Shown here piece by piece: positions 52,903-64,000 of a DNA stretch of 64,000 nt; position 1 is the first letter of the stretch, and each line of letters begins with the position of its first letter. The notes under the pieces were generated by a model. It made no database searches, was not told the DNA's origin, and saw only the letters and a list, made by a program, of their open reading frames with translations. The translations under genes and the position numbers were made by a program. This stretch comes from Stagnihabitans tardus. Its GTDB lineage: Bacteria > Pseudomonadota > Alphaproteobacteria > Rhodobacterales > Rhodobacteraceae. The stretch lies in contig NZ_JAABNR010000010.1 of the NCBI RefSeq assembly GCF_009925085.1, positions 62,001-126,000 of the forward strand, in the 5' to 3' direction.

Positions 52903-53732
52903 CCCTGCTGTCCGTCGAAAACCTGCGGGTGACCTTCGACACCGAGACCGGCCCGGTCCAGGCCGTGCGCGGCGTGTCATTCTCCCTGGGCCGTGAGCGG
53001 CTGGGGATCGTCGGCGAAAGCGGCTCTGGCAAGACCATGACGGGCCGCTCGGTCCTGCGCCTGATCCGCCCCCCGGGCCGGATCGAGGCCGATGCGATGG
53101 TCTTCGACGGCCAGGACCTGATGCGCCTGCCCGAGCCGCAGATGCGCGCCCTCCGCGGGCGGCGGATCGCCATGGTCATGCAGGACCCCAAATTCTCCCT
53201 GAACCCGGTGATGAAAGTGGGCGCGCAGCTGACCGAGGGGCTCCGCCAACGCGACCGCATGTCGGCGAAGGAAGCCCGCACCAAGGCCCTCGCCGCCCTC
53301 GAGGCCGTCCAAATCCGCGACCCCGAGCGCGTCATGGAAGCCTGGCCGCATGAGCTTTCCGGCGGCATGGGTCAGCGCGTGATGATCGCGATGATGCTGA
53401 TCCCCGAGCCCGACCTGCTGATCGCCGACGAACCCACCTCGGCCCTCGATGTCACCGTCCAGGCCGAGGTCCTGTCCATCCTCGACAACCTGGTCAAGAC
53501 CCGTGGCATGGGGCTGATCTTCATCTCCCACGACCTGCGCCTCGTCTCACGCTTCTGCGACCGGGTGCTGGTCATGTACAAGGGCCGCGTGGTCGAGGAG
53601 CTCGCCGCCCGCGACCTGATGCAGGCCCGGCACCCCTATACGCAAGGGTTGCTGAACTGCCTGCCCAGGATCGGAGGGCCCCGCACCCCCCTCCCCGCCC
53701 TGGACCGCTCTGCCGCATGGGCGAAAGAATGA
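52899..53732 (+). CDS. Peptide-type ABC transporter ATP-binding protein (DppD-like)
   Basis: 277-residue ATPase from ATG 52899. Walker A GESGSGKTMTG (near 42), ABC signature LSGGMGQRVMIAM (near 158), Walker B LLIADEPTSALDV and switch histidine ISHDLRLV. The C-terminal end is short: the usual oligopeptide C-domain with conserved cysteines is nearly absent (only CLPRIGGPR). Overlaps the second ATPase gene. Confidence 0.92.
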   Translation: MTLLSVENLRVTFDTETGPVQAVRGVSFSLGRERLGIVGESGSGKTMTGRSVLRLIRPPGRIEADAMVFDGQDLMRLPEPQMRALRGRRIAMVMQDPKFSLNPVMKVGAQLTEGLRQRDRMSAKEARTKALAALEAVQIRDPERVMEAWPHELSGGMGQRVMIAMMLIPEPDLLIADEPTSALDVTVQAEVLSILDNLVKTRGMGLIFISHDLRLVSRFCDRVLVMYKGRVVEELAARDLMQARHPYTQGLLNCLPRIGGPRTPLPALDRSAAWAKE

Positions 53733-54475
53733 TCGAGATCGACAACCTCTCCGTTACCTTCCAAGCCTCCGGCCGCGTGGTTCGCGCGGTGGAAAACGTC
53801 TCCCTCTCCGTCGCCGAGCAAGAGAGCTTCGGTCTGGTCGGAGAATCCGGCTCCGGCAAATCGACCATCCTGCGGGCCATCTGCGGCCTCGCCCCCATCT
53901 CTGGCGGCTCCATCAAGATCGATGGCAAGCCCGTGACGCCGCAAACCAAGGCATTCGCCCGCCAGGTCCAGATGGTCTTCCAGGACCCCTATGCCTCGCT
54001 CCACCCCCGCCACACGATCGACAGCGTGCTGTCCGAGCCGCTTGCGATCCACGGGATCAAGAACACCGACACCCGCATCGAACAGGCCCTGACCGATGTG
54101 GGCCTTCCCCCCGCCTTCCGCTTCCGCTTCCCCCACCAGCTCTCGGGCGGTCAACGTCAGCGCGTCGCCATCGCCCGCGCCCTGATGCTGGAGCCGCGCA
54201 TCCTCCTCCTCGACGAGCCCACCTCGGCATTGGACGCCTCGGTCCAGGCCGAGACCCTGAACCTCCTGACCCGCCTCCGCGAAACCCGGGGCCTCACCTT
54301 CCTCATGGTCTCCCATGACCTCGCCGTCATCGACCACATGTGCGACCGCATCCTCGTCATGCAGCACGGAAAAGCGGTCGAGACCCTGACCCGCGAGGCC
54401 CTGGCCGCCGCCGAGATGACCACCGACTACGCCCGCGCCCTCTTCACCGCCTCGGCCGACCGGATGCTGGCGTGA
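53729..54475 (+). CDS. Peptide-type ABC transporter ATP-binding protein (DppF-like)
   Basis: 248-residue ATPase starting MIEIDNLSVTF; ATG 53729 overlaps the dppD-like stop by four bases (an alternative ATG at 53717 adds four residues). Walker A GESGSGKSTIL, Q-loop FQDPYASLHPRHT, signature LSGGQRQRVAIARAL, Walker B ILLLDEPTSALD. Lacks the C-terminal extension present in many DppF proteins. Completes the two-ATPase importer. Confidence 0.92.
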   Translation: MIEIDNLSVTFQASGRVVRAVENVSLSVAEQESFGLVGESGSGKSTILRAICGLAPISGGSIKIDGKPVTPQTKAFARQVQMVFQDPYASLHPRHTIDSVLSEPLAIHGIKNTDTRIEQALTDVGLPPAFRFRFPHQLSGGQRQRVAIARALMLEPRILLLDEPTSALDASVQAETLNLLTRLRETRGLTFLMVSHDLAVIDHMCDRILVMQHGKAVETLTREALAAAEMTTDYARALFTASADRMLA

Positions 54476-54492
54476 CCCCTCTGGACACTCAA

Positions 54493-54544
54493 ATTCATCT
54501 TTTCATAAATATCCCGCAGGGGTCCGGGGACGCGAAGTCCCCGG
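54493..54544 (-). repeat. Dispersed element-like copy I with strong hairpin after the transporter operon
   Basis: Reverse-orientation relative of the element (TTCATCTTTTCATAAATATC, then CCCGCAGGGG) followed by the stem CCGGGGAC/GTCCCCGG (54524-54544). The core palindrome is not kept. It may act as a transcript boundary between the ATPase and dipeptidase genes. Confidence 0.55.
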
Positions 54545-54562
54545 CGCTATCAAGGAGAGCCC

Positions 54563-55621
54563 ATGTTTCCGGTTTTCGACGGCCATAACGACATCCTCCT
54601 GCGGCTCTACAACGCCCCCGAAAAGCGGGAAGCAATCTGGCTGACGGGGGAGGGCAAGGGACATCTCGACCTGCCCCGGATGAAGAAGGGCGGCTTCGCG
54701 GGCGGCTTCTTCGCCATCTATATCCCCTCGCCGCATGACGACGACGGCATCGACTATCAGCAGTTGATGGAGAACCCGCCCTTCCTCCTGCCGCTCCCCG
54801 CCCTCATCCCGGCCTCCGAGGCGCTGCCGGTGGCCTGGGCCATGGCCAACCACTTCCTCTGGATGGAGCGCGCCAGTGCCGGCGCCTTCAAGCTGGTGCG
54901 GAGCGTGGCCGAGATCCGCGCCAATATGGCGCAGGGAGTGATCTCGGGCATTCTGCACATGGAGGGCGCCGAGGCCATCGGCCCCGACCTCGACGCGCTG
55001 CATGCGTTCCACGCCATGGGCCTGCGCTCGCTGGGCCCGGTCTGGTCGCGGCCCACGGTCTTTGGCCATGGCGTGCCCTTTGCCTTCCCCTCGACCCCCG
55101 ACACGGGTGCGGGCTTGACCGAGGCGGGCAAGCGCCTGGTCCGCGAATGCAATGCGCTGAAGATCATGGTCGACCTGAGCCATATCAACGAAAAGGGCTT
55201 CGACGATGTGGCGGCGATCTCGGATGCGCCGCTCGTCGCCACCCATTCCAACGCCCATGCGGTGACCCAGTCGTCCCGCAACCTGACCGACCGCCAGCTT
55301 GCGGTGATCGCCGAGAGCGGCGGCATGGTGGGGCTGAACTACGCCACCTCTTTCCTGCGCCGCGATGGCAAGCAATCGGCCGATATGGACTGGACCGATG
55401 TGCTGGCCCACCTGGACCATCTGCTTGCGAAGCTGGGCGAGGATCACGTGGGCCTCGGGAGCGATTTCGACGGCGCGACCATCCCGCAGGGGATCGGCGA
55501 CGTGACGGGTCAGCCCGCGCTGCAACAGGCCATGCTGGACCATGGTTATGGCGAAGCGCTGGTGAAAAAGATCAGCTCCGAGAACTGGTTGCGGCTTCTG
55601 GAGCGGACCTGGGGGGCGTGA
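54563..55621 (+). CDS. Membrane dipeptidase (peptidase family M19)
   Basis: 352-residue zinc dipeptidase of the renal-dipeptidase family. Metal ligands are seen in FDGHNDILLR (near residue 7), HMEGAEA (Glu near 134), and the histidines of DLSHINEKG and ATHSNAHAV. Splits dipeptides, or related compounds, brought in by the transporter encoded just upstream. AAGGAG precedes the ATG. Confidence 0.92.
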   Translation: MFPVFDGHNDILLRLYNAPEKREAIWLTGEGKGHLDLPRMKKGGFAGGFFAIYIPSPHDDDGIDYQQLMENPPFLLPLPALIPASEALPVAWAMANHFLWMERASAGAFKLVRSVAEIRANMAQGVISGILHMEGAEAIGPDLDALHAFHAMGLRSLGPVWSRPTVFGHGVPFAFPSTPDTGAGLTEAGKRLVRECNALKIMVDLSHINEKGFDDVAAISDAPLVATHSNAHAVTQSSRNLTDRQLAVIAESGGMVGLNYATSFLRRDGKQSADMDWTDVLAHLDHLLAKLGEDHVGLGSDFDGATIPQGIGDVTGQPALQQAMLDHGYGEALVKKISSENWLRLLERTWGA

Positions 55622-55666
55622 GGGCGTCGAGGTTCCCGCCTGCGCGGGAACAGCGCGGCGCTGCGG

Positions 55667-56646
55667 TCAGTCGGTCACCCGGGCCTCGACCGAGATGCGA
55701 TCCAGCTCGACCCCTTCGCGGGTCAGGGTGACCGTGCCACGATAGTCTCCTGGCGCCGCGTCGATCTTGCGGCCCTGCGCGCGGAAGGCCCGGGCCTGGG
55801 GTTTTTCCAGAACGGCCTCGCCTTGATACACTGCACCTTCGGGACCCTGCAGGTCAAAGGTCAGCACATCGCCCGGCCTTGCGCCAAAGACCTCGCCCCA
55901 GATCACCAGGGCCCCGGCATGGGCCCTGGGCCCGGGCAGGGCGCCCGCCTTGACCGCTTCGTAATCGGGGATCGCGTCGGCAATGCCCGCCTGGACCAGA
56001 CCCGCAGGGACATAGGGCAGGGGATCGGCCCAAAGCGCCTCGGCCGGGCCGCAGGTCGCGGCCTGGGAGAAGGGATCGATGGGTTTCCCGCCCCGGCGGA
56101 GGGTCAGGTGCAGATGCGGGAAATCGGCATTGCCCGACTGCCCGATGAGGCCGAGCGGAGTTCCCGTCTCGACGACCTGGCCCTTTTGCACCAGGACCGA
56201 CCCCTCGCGCAGGTGGCAATATTGCTCTTGGCCCAGGGCGCTTTCGATCAGCACGCCATTGCCGCAATCCTGGCCCTCGGGGAAGGGGGCGGCGTCGGGG
56301 ACCCCGTCGCGGATGCCCTTGACGACGCCGGGCAGGGCGGCGGTCACGGTGACGCCCCGGGCCATCTCCGCCCGGTTGGCGATGGCGATATCGGTGCCGT
56401 CGTGGCCGTCGTAAGAGAGGCTGCCGCAGCCGTAATCCTGCACCCCGGCTCCCGGATCGCGGTCGACATAATGCTGGATGAAGCAGGTCTCGCCCAGGGT
56501 GCAATCGACCGGAAAGGCCAGCGCCTCGGCCTGGGCAAGGCCGGGCAGGGCGCCCCAGGTCACCAACGCAAAGGCGCCCCCGCGCAGGCGGGGGCCTCTT
56601 GCGGCGCAGAAAAAGGCCCCCGCTTTCACGAGGGCCCCAATCCTGC

Positions 56647-56650
<4 letters not shown>
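55667..56650 (-). CDS. M23 family metallopeptidase (secreted)
   Basis: 327-residue exported zinc peptidase. The signal peptide ends about ALPGLAQA (residue 42). The M23 site is visible as GHDGTDIA (near 84; His/Asp) and HLHLTLRRGG (near 177). Family members cut peptide cross-links of the cell wall, though some are inactive scaffolds. The C-terminal third (about 200-327) is a beta-rich domain of unknown function. The 5' end overlaps clpA's stop by four bases. Confidence 0.88.
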
Positions 56651-58968
<2,318 letters not shown>

Positions 58969-59153
58969 CGTTTCGTGCTCCTGTCCTGCAGGTCGTCAGG
59001 CTGGGGCGGGCATCGCCCCGGGCCTGTCTTCGACCGTGGCCTCATACTCTTAAGGATCGGTTTTTAGCGCGCCACTTCAAGTGCTATTTCTGGGGAAAAC
59101 TGCCGGAAGGCCCGATGGGTCACAAAATGTGATGATGACCGCCCCCCCGCGGC

Positions 59154-59900
59154 CTAGAACTTGTCCTTCCGCGCGCGAATTTCGGCAAAGGCCTCGACGT
59201 CGGAGGTCTTCCCGATTGCGGCTTTCAACAGGGGCGCGCGCAGGAAAGGGTTGGTCGCCTTCTCCAGCGCCAGGGTCGAGGGCACGGTGGGCTCGGCCAT
59301 GGCATTGGCGCGGGCGGTGGCCGCGATCCGGGCGGCAAGCGCCGTGTTGTCGGGGTCCACCGTCGCTGCAAAGCGCAGGTTGGAGGCGGTGTATTCATGG
59401 CCCGAACAGATCAGCGTGTCATCGGGCAGGGCGGCCAGCTTTTGCAGGCTCTCCCACATCACGGCCGGAGAGCCTTCAAACAGCCGCCCGCAGCCGCCTG
59501 CCATCAGGCTGTCGGCGGTAAAGCACATCCCCGGGAAGGAAAAGGCGATATGTCCCATCGTATGGCCCGAAACGTCCAGGACCACGCCCTCGACACCGCC
59601 GATGGTCACCCGGTCGCCCTCGGCCAGCGCGCGGTCAAGGCGGGGCAGGCGGGCAGAGTCGGCCCGCGCGCCCAGAACCATGGCCCCCGTCGCCTCGACC
59701 AGCGCTGCCACGCCCTGGACATGGTCGGCATGGTGATGGGTCAGAAGGATCATCCCCAGCTTCCAGCCGCGCTCTTGCAGGGCCTCGATCACTGGAATGG
59801 CGTCGGGCACATCGATGCAGGCGCATTGGCCCGTCTCGGGATCGCGGATCAGGAAGGCGTAATTGTCCTTGAGACAGGGGATCGTGACGAGGTCGAGCAT
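59154..59900 (-). CDS. gloB: Hydroxyacylglutathione hydrolase (glyoxalase II)
   Basis: 248-residue metallo-beta-lactamase fold enzyme that hydrolyses S-lactoylglutathione, the second step of methylglyoxal detoxification. Metal motif THHHADH near residue 57, plus GHTMGH and CSGHEYT. ATG 59900 has GGTGGA six bases upstream; another ATG lies at 59906 and would add two residues. Divergent from the methyltransferase gene. Confidence 0.95.
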   Translation of the reverse strand: MLDLVTIPCLKDNYAFLIRDPETGQCACIDVPDAIPVIEALQERGWKLGMILLTHHHADHVQGVAALVEATGAMVLGARADSARLPRLDRALAEGDRVTIGGVEGVVLDVSGHTMGHIAFSFPGMCFTADSLMAGGCGRLFEGSPAVMWESLQKLAALPDDTLICSGHEYTASNLRFAATVDPDNTALAARIAATARANAMAEPTVPSTLALEKATNPFLRAPLLKAAIGKTSDVEAFAEIRARKDKF

Positions 59901-59957
59901 GGGCATTCCACCGGCAATGAGACTGTGCCACTGTGACCGCGAAAGGACCGGGGGACA

Positions 59958-60752
59958 ATGCATCTCGATGTCGTCGATCTGCGCAACTTTTACTACCGCA
60001 CGGCCCTGGGTCGCGTGGCGCAAAGGGGCATCCGCGAGCGCGTGACCGAACTTTGGCCGCCCCTGCCGGGCCAGACCGTGGCGGGCTATGGCTTTGCCGT
60101 GCCGCTGTTGCGCCCCTACCTGGCCGAGGCGCGGCGGGTGATCGGGCTCATGCCGGGGCCGCAGGGGGTCATGCCCTGGCCCTTTGGCGAGGCCAATGTC
60201 TCGGTCCTGTGCGAGGATGGCGCCTGGCCCTTGGCCACCGGCTTTGTCGACCGGCTGATCGTGATGCATGGGCTGGAGACCTCGGACGACCCGGCCCTGG
60301 TGCTGGAAGAGGCGCATCGGGTGATCGGCCCCGGGGGGCGGGTGCTCTTCATCGTGCCCAACCGCATGGGGCTCTGGTCGCGCGGCGACGGCACGCCCTT
60401 TGGCCATGGCCGTCCCTATTCCATCGGCCAGATGGAGGCCGAGCTGAAGCGCCACGGTTTCACCCCCGAACGCGCCATGACGGCGCTCTTCTCGCCGCCC
60501 TCGGTCTCGCGCTTCTGGCTGCGGACCTCGAACTTCTGGGAGTGGATGGGGCGGCGCGCGCCCTGGCTGGCGGGGGGGGTCCTGATGGTCGAGGCCTCCA
60601 AGCAGGTTTTCCAGCCGACGCGGGGGGGAATCGGGGCCATCGTGCGCCGCCCGCTGAGGGCGCTGGAGGGGCTTCCGGCGCCCGCCCCGGTGCCGCGCCG
60701 GGGGGCGGAAACCGAGGCTTTGCCGCATCACGAGGGCGTTACGGGGGCGTGA
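59958..60752 (+). CDS. Class I SAM-dependent methyltransferase (unknown substrate)
   Basis: 264-residue protein. It has a weak SAM motif I ([18 protein letters not shown] instead of the usual DxGxGxG) and good motifs II-III ([39 protein letters not shown]). The altered first motif means activity needs testing. It starts 57 bp from the divergent gloB start. Confidence 0.78.
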   Translation: MHLDVVDLRNFYYRTALGRVAQRGIRERVTELWPPLPGQTVAGYGFAVPLLRPYLAEARRVIGLMPGPQGVMPWPFGEANVSVLCEDGAWPLATGFVDRLIVMHGLETSDDPALVLEEAHRVIGPGGRVLFIVPNRMGLWSRGDGTPFGHGRPYSIGQMEAELKRHGFTPERAMTALFSPPSVSRFWLRTSNFWEWMGRRAPWLAGGVLMVEASKQVFQPTRGGIGAIVRRPLRALEGLPAPAPVPRRGAETEALPHHEGVTGA

Positions 60753-60819
60753 CGCGCGGCCCTTTCGCATCTGCGGCAAAAGACCCTTACCGAAGCCTTA
60801 CTTCACGCGGGATTCTTGG

Positions 60820-60848
60820 TTGCGGGGTGGCAGTCGCTCTGCTATGCA
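60820..60848 (+). promoter_or_regulatory. Likely promoter of the atp operon
   Basis: TTGCGG (60820-60825), a 17-bp spacer and TATGCA (60843-60848) fit a sigma-70 type promoter. It would give a leader of about 85 bases before the GTG start of atpH. A second -35-like TTGACA lies at about 60859. Confidence 0.45.
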
Positions 60849-60939
60849 CCCCCCAACTTTGACAAGACGCAGACAATAGTGTGCGCCAACGGTGGCACAT
60901 GGTCGCAAGCCCATGTGTCCAGACAGCGGAAGGGTTGAC

Positions 60940-61499
60940 GTGTCCGAAACAGCATCCATCTCGCTCAGCATCGCCGGGCGCTATGCCCAGGCTCTGTTCG
61001 AACTGGCCAAGGAAGAGGGCGCGCTGACAGCCCTTGAGGCCGACGCCAACGCCCTGGGCGTGGTCCTTGCCGAAAGCCCCGAGCTGAACGGCGTGATCCA
61101 TTCTCCGGTCATCGGTCGTGATGAGCAAACCGCCGCGCTGAACGCCGTGGCCGCTGCCATGGGGCTGCATGCGCTGACCCGGCAGACCATCGCCCTGATG
61201 GCGCAAAAGCGCCGACTTTTCGTCCTGCCGCAACTGGTCTCCGACCTCAAGGCGCGGATTTCGACCGAGAAGGGCGAAGTGACTGCCGAAGTGACCTCTG
61301 CCGTGGCCCTGTCGCCCGCGCAGGCCGAGGCGCTGACCGCCGCCATCAAGGCCAAGACCGGCCGCGATGTGAAACTGAATGCTGCCGTCGATGGGTCTCT
61401 CATCGGTGGCCTCGTCGTCAAGCTGGGCTCGACCATGGTCGACACCTCGATCAAGGCCAAGCTCGCCGCACTCCAGAATGCAATGAAAGAGGTTGGGTA

Positions 61500-61500
<1 letters not shown>
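60940..61500 (+). CDS. atpH: F1F0 ATP synthase delta subunit
   Basis: 186 residues beginning with GTG 60940 ([19 protein letters not shown]), with GGAAGGG upstream. Delta connects F1 to the peripheral stalk. The C-terminal [19 protein letters not shown] is typical. Stop overlaps the atpA start by one base. It is the first gene of an F1-only operon; F0 genes are elsewhere, as usual in Rhodobacterales. Confidence 0.97.
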
Positions 61501-63038
<1,538 letters not shown>

Positions 63039-63056
63039 TCCTGAAAGGACAGGGAC

Positions 63057-63923
63057 ATGCCCAGCCTTAAGGACCTAAAAAACCGTATCGGAAGCGTGAA
63101 GAACACGCGGAAGATCACCAAGGCCATGCAGATGGTCGCCGCGGCCAAGCTGCGGCGCGCCCAGGACTCCGCCGAAGCCGCCCGGCCCTATGCCGATCGG
63201 ATGAACGCGGTCATGGGCGCTCTGGCCGCTTCGGTCGGGACGGGTGACGGGGCTCCGAAGCTCCTCGCCGGTTCGGGCGCGGACAAGGTGCATCTCCTGG
63301 TCGTCATGACCTCCGAGCGCGGCCTTTGCGGCGGCTTCAACACCACGATCGTCCGGCTTGCCCGGGCCAAGGTCGCGGAGTTGCTGGCTGCCGGCAAGAC
63401 GGTGAAGATCCTCACCGTCGGCAAGAAGGGCCGCGAGCAGATGAAGCGCGACTATGGCCAATACTATGTTGGCCATGTCGACCTGACGGCCGTGAAGCGC
63501 GTGGGCTATGCCGACGCCCTGGGCATCGCCCGGGACGTCATCGCCCGGTTCGAACATGGCGAGGCCGATGTGGTCACGCTGTTCTACAACCGCTTCCAAT
63601 CGGTGATCAGCCAGATCCCGACGGCTCAACAGGTGATCCCTGCGGTCTTCGAAGGGGCGGAAACCACCGCCTCCTACGACTACGAACCCGGCGAAGAGGC
63701 CATCCTGGCCGACCTTCTGCCGCGCAACGTGGCGACCCAGGTCTTTACCGCGCTCCTTGAAAACGCCGCCTCCGAACAGGGCGCGCGGATGTCCGCCATG
63801 GACAACGCGACCCGCAACGCAGGCGACATGATCAACAAGCTGACGGTTGTGTACAACCGCTCGCGTCAGGCTGCGATCACCAAGGAACTCATCGAAATCA
63901 TTTCGGGCGCCGAGGCGCTCTGA
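63057..63923 (+). CDS. atpG: F1F0 ATP synthase gamma subunit
   Basis: 288-residue rotor shaft. N-terminal helix [20 protein letters not shown] and the C-terminal [17 protein letters not shown] and [15 protein letters not shown] signatures are intact. Confidence 0.99.
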   Translation: MPSLKDLKNRIGSVKNTRKITKAMQMVAAAKLRRAQDSAEAARPYADRMNAVMGALAASVGTGDGAPKLLAGSGADKVHLLVVMTSERGLCGGFNTTIVRLARAKVAELLAAGKTVKILTVGKKGREQMKRDYGQYYVGHVDLTAVKRVGYADALGIARDVIARFEHGEADVVTLFYNRFQSVISQIPTAQQVIPAVFEGAETTASYDYEPGEEAILADLLPRNVATQVFTALLENAASEQGARMSAMDNATRNAGDMINKLTVVYNRSRQAAITKELIEIISGAEAL

Positions 63924-63941
63924 TAACCGGAGACACGAAAT

Positions 63942-64000
63942 ATGGCTCAAGGTAAGGTCACTCAGGTCATCGGCGCCGTCGTGGACGTGCAGTTCGATGG
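63942..64000 (+). CDS. atpD: F1F0 ATP synthase beta subunit, start only (cut by window)
   Basis: The first 19 codons (MAQGKVTQVIGAVVDVQFD) match the conserved N-terminus of the beta subunit. The rest is beyond the window. Confidence 0.96.
   Translation, partial: MAQGKVTQVIGAVVDVQFD

Noticed and set aside
59071-59100. Sigma-32 promoter for clpA
   Set aside because: A CTTGAA -35-like box exists on the minus strand, but no matching -10 (CCCCAT type) was found at proper distance.

Overview
This is a GC-rich (about 65% by eye) chromosomal segment with tightly packed, overlapping genes. It most resembles a member of the Rhodobacterales (Alphaproteobacteria). Three things point there: a Rhodobacter capsulatus-type [NiFe]-hydrogenase regulon (hupTUV, hupR, hupSL plus a complete hup/hyp maturation set); an F1-only ATP synthase operon (atpHAGD) without F0 genes in front; and a ubiK-lgt-NDUFAF7-like-pgeF block. 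No rRNA, tRNA, CRISPR array, transposase, integrase or prophage gene was seen.

Layout. 1-8.4 kb: the 3' part of ileS, an alkyltransferase gene, an MFS transporter and a four-gene YdcSTUV-type polyamine-like ABC transporter, all on +. 8.4-12.1 kb (-): an unusual two-gene operon coding for a free-standing A-T-TE NRPS-like protein and a protein distantly resembling Dit1/PvcA isocyanide synthases. 12.3-21.5 kb (-): hydrogenase maturation genes hupDFGHJK-hypAB-hupR-hypCDE. 21.8-32.2 kb (+): H2-sensing genes hupTUV, then hypF and the structural genes hupS-hupL-hupE-hupC. The two hydrogenase blocks are divergent, as if the usual single-direction R. capsulatus cluster had been split at hupC/hupD.

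32.2-42.7 kb: housekeeping genes (msrA, a TetR regulator, prmA, a DUF1127 gene, ruvC-ruvA-membrane protein-ruvB, a small hydrolase, ubiK, lgt, an NDUFAF7-like methyltransferase, pgeF). 43-47 kb: a 56-codon small ORF with a strong terminator behind it, then a class III aminotransferase coupled to a PuuA-like glutamine synthetase homologue and a CbiX-like chelatase. 47-55.6 kb: an SDR gene and a peptide-use block (proline iminopeptidase, DppABCDF-type transporter, M19 dipeptidase). 55.7-64 kb: an M23 peptidase, clpA, gloB, a methyltransferase, and atpH, atpA, atpG and the start of atpD.

How the parts fit. HupUV with HupT and HupR should sense H2 and control the membrane-bound uptake hydrogenase HupSL-HupC. 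HypA-F and HupDFGHJK build the metal centre of HupL; HupE probably supplies nickel. Noncoding DNA carries at least three repeat families: a palindrome-containing element at nine or so sites, a 13-bp motif in helically phased arrays (20.7, 38.5 and 39.6 kb), and a double-hairpin element near 33.6 kb. The most novel material is the A-T-TE plus Dit1/PvcA-like pair and the phased 13-bp array.
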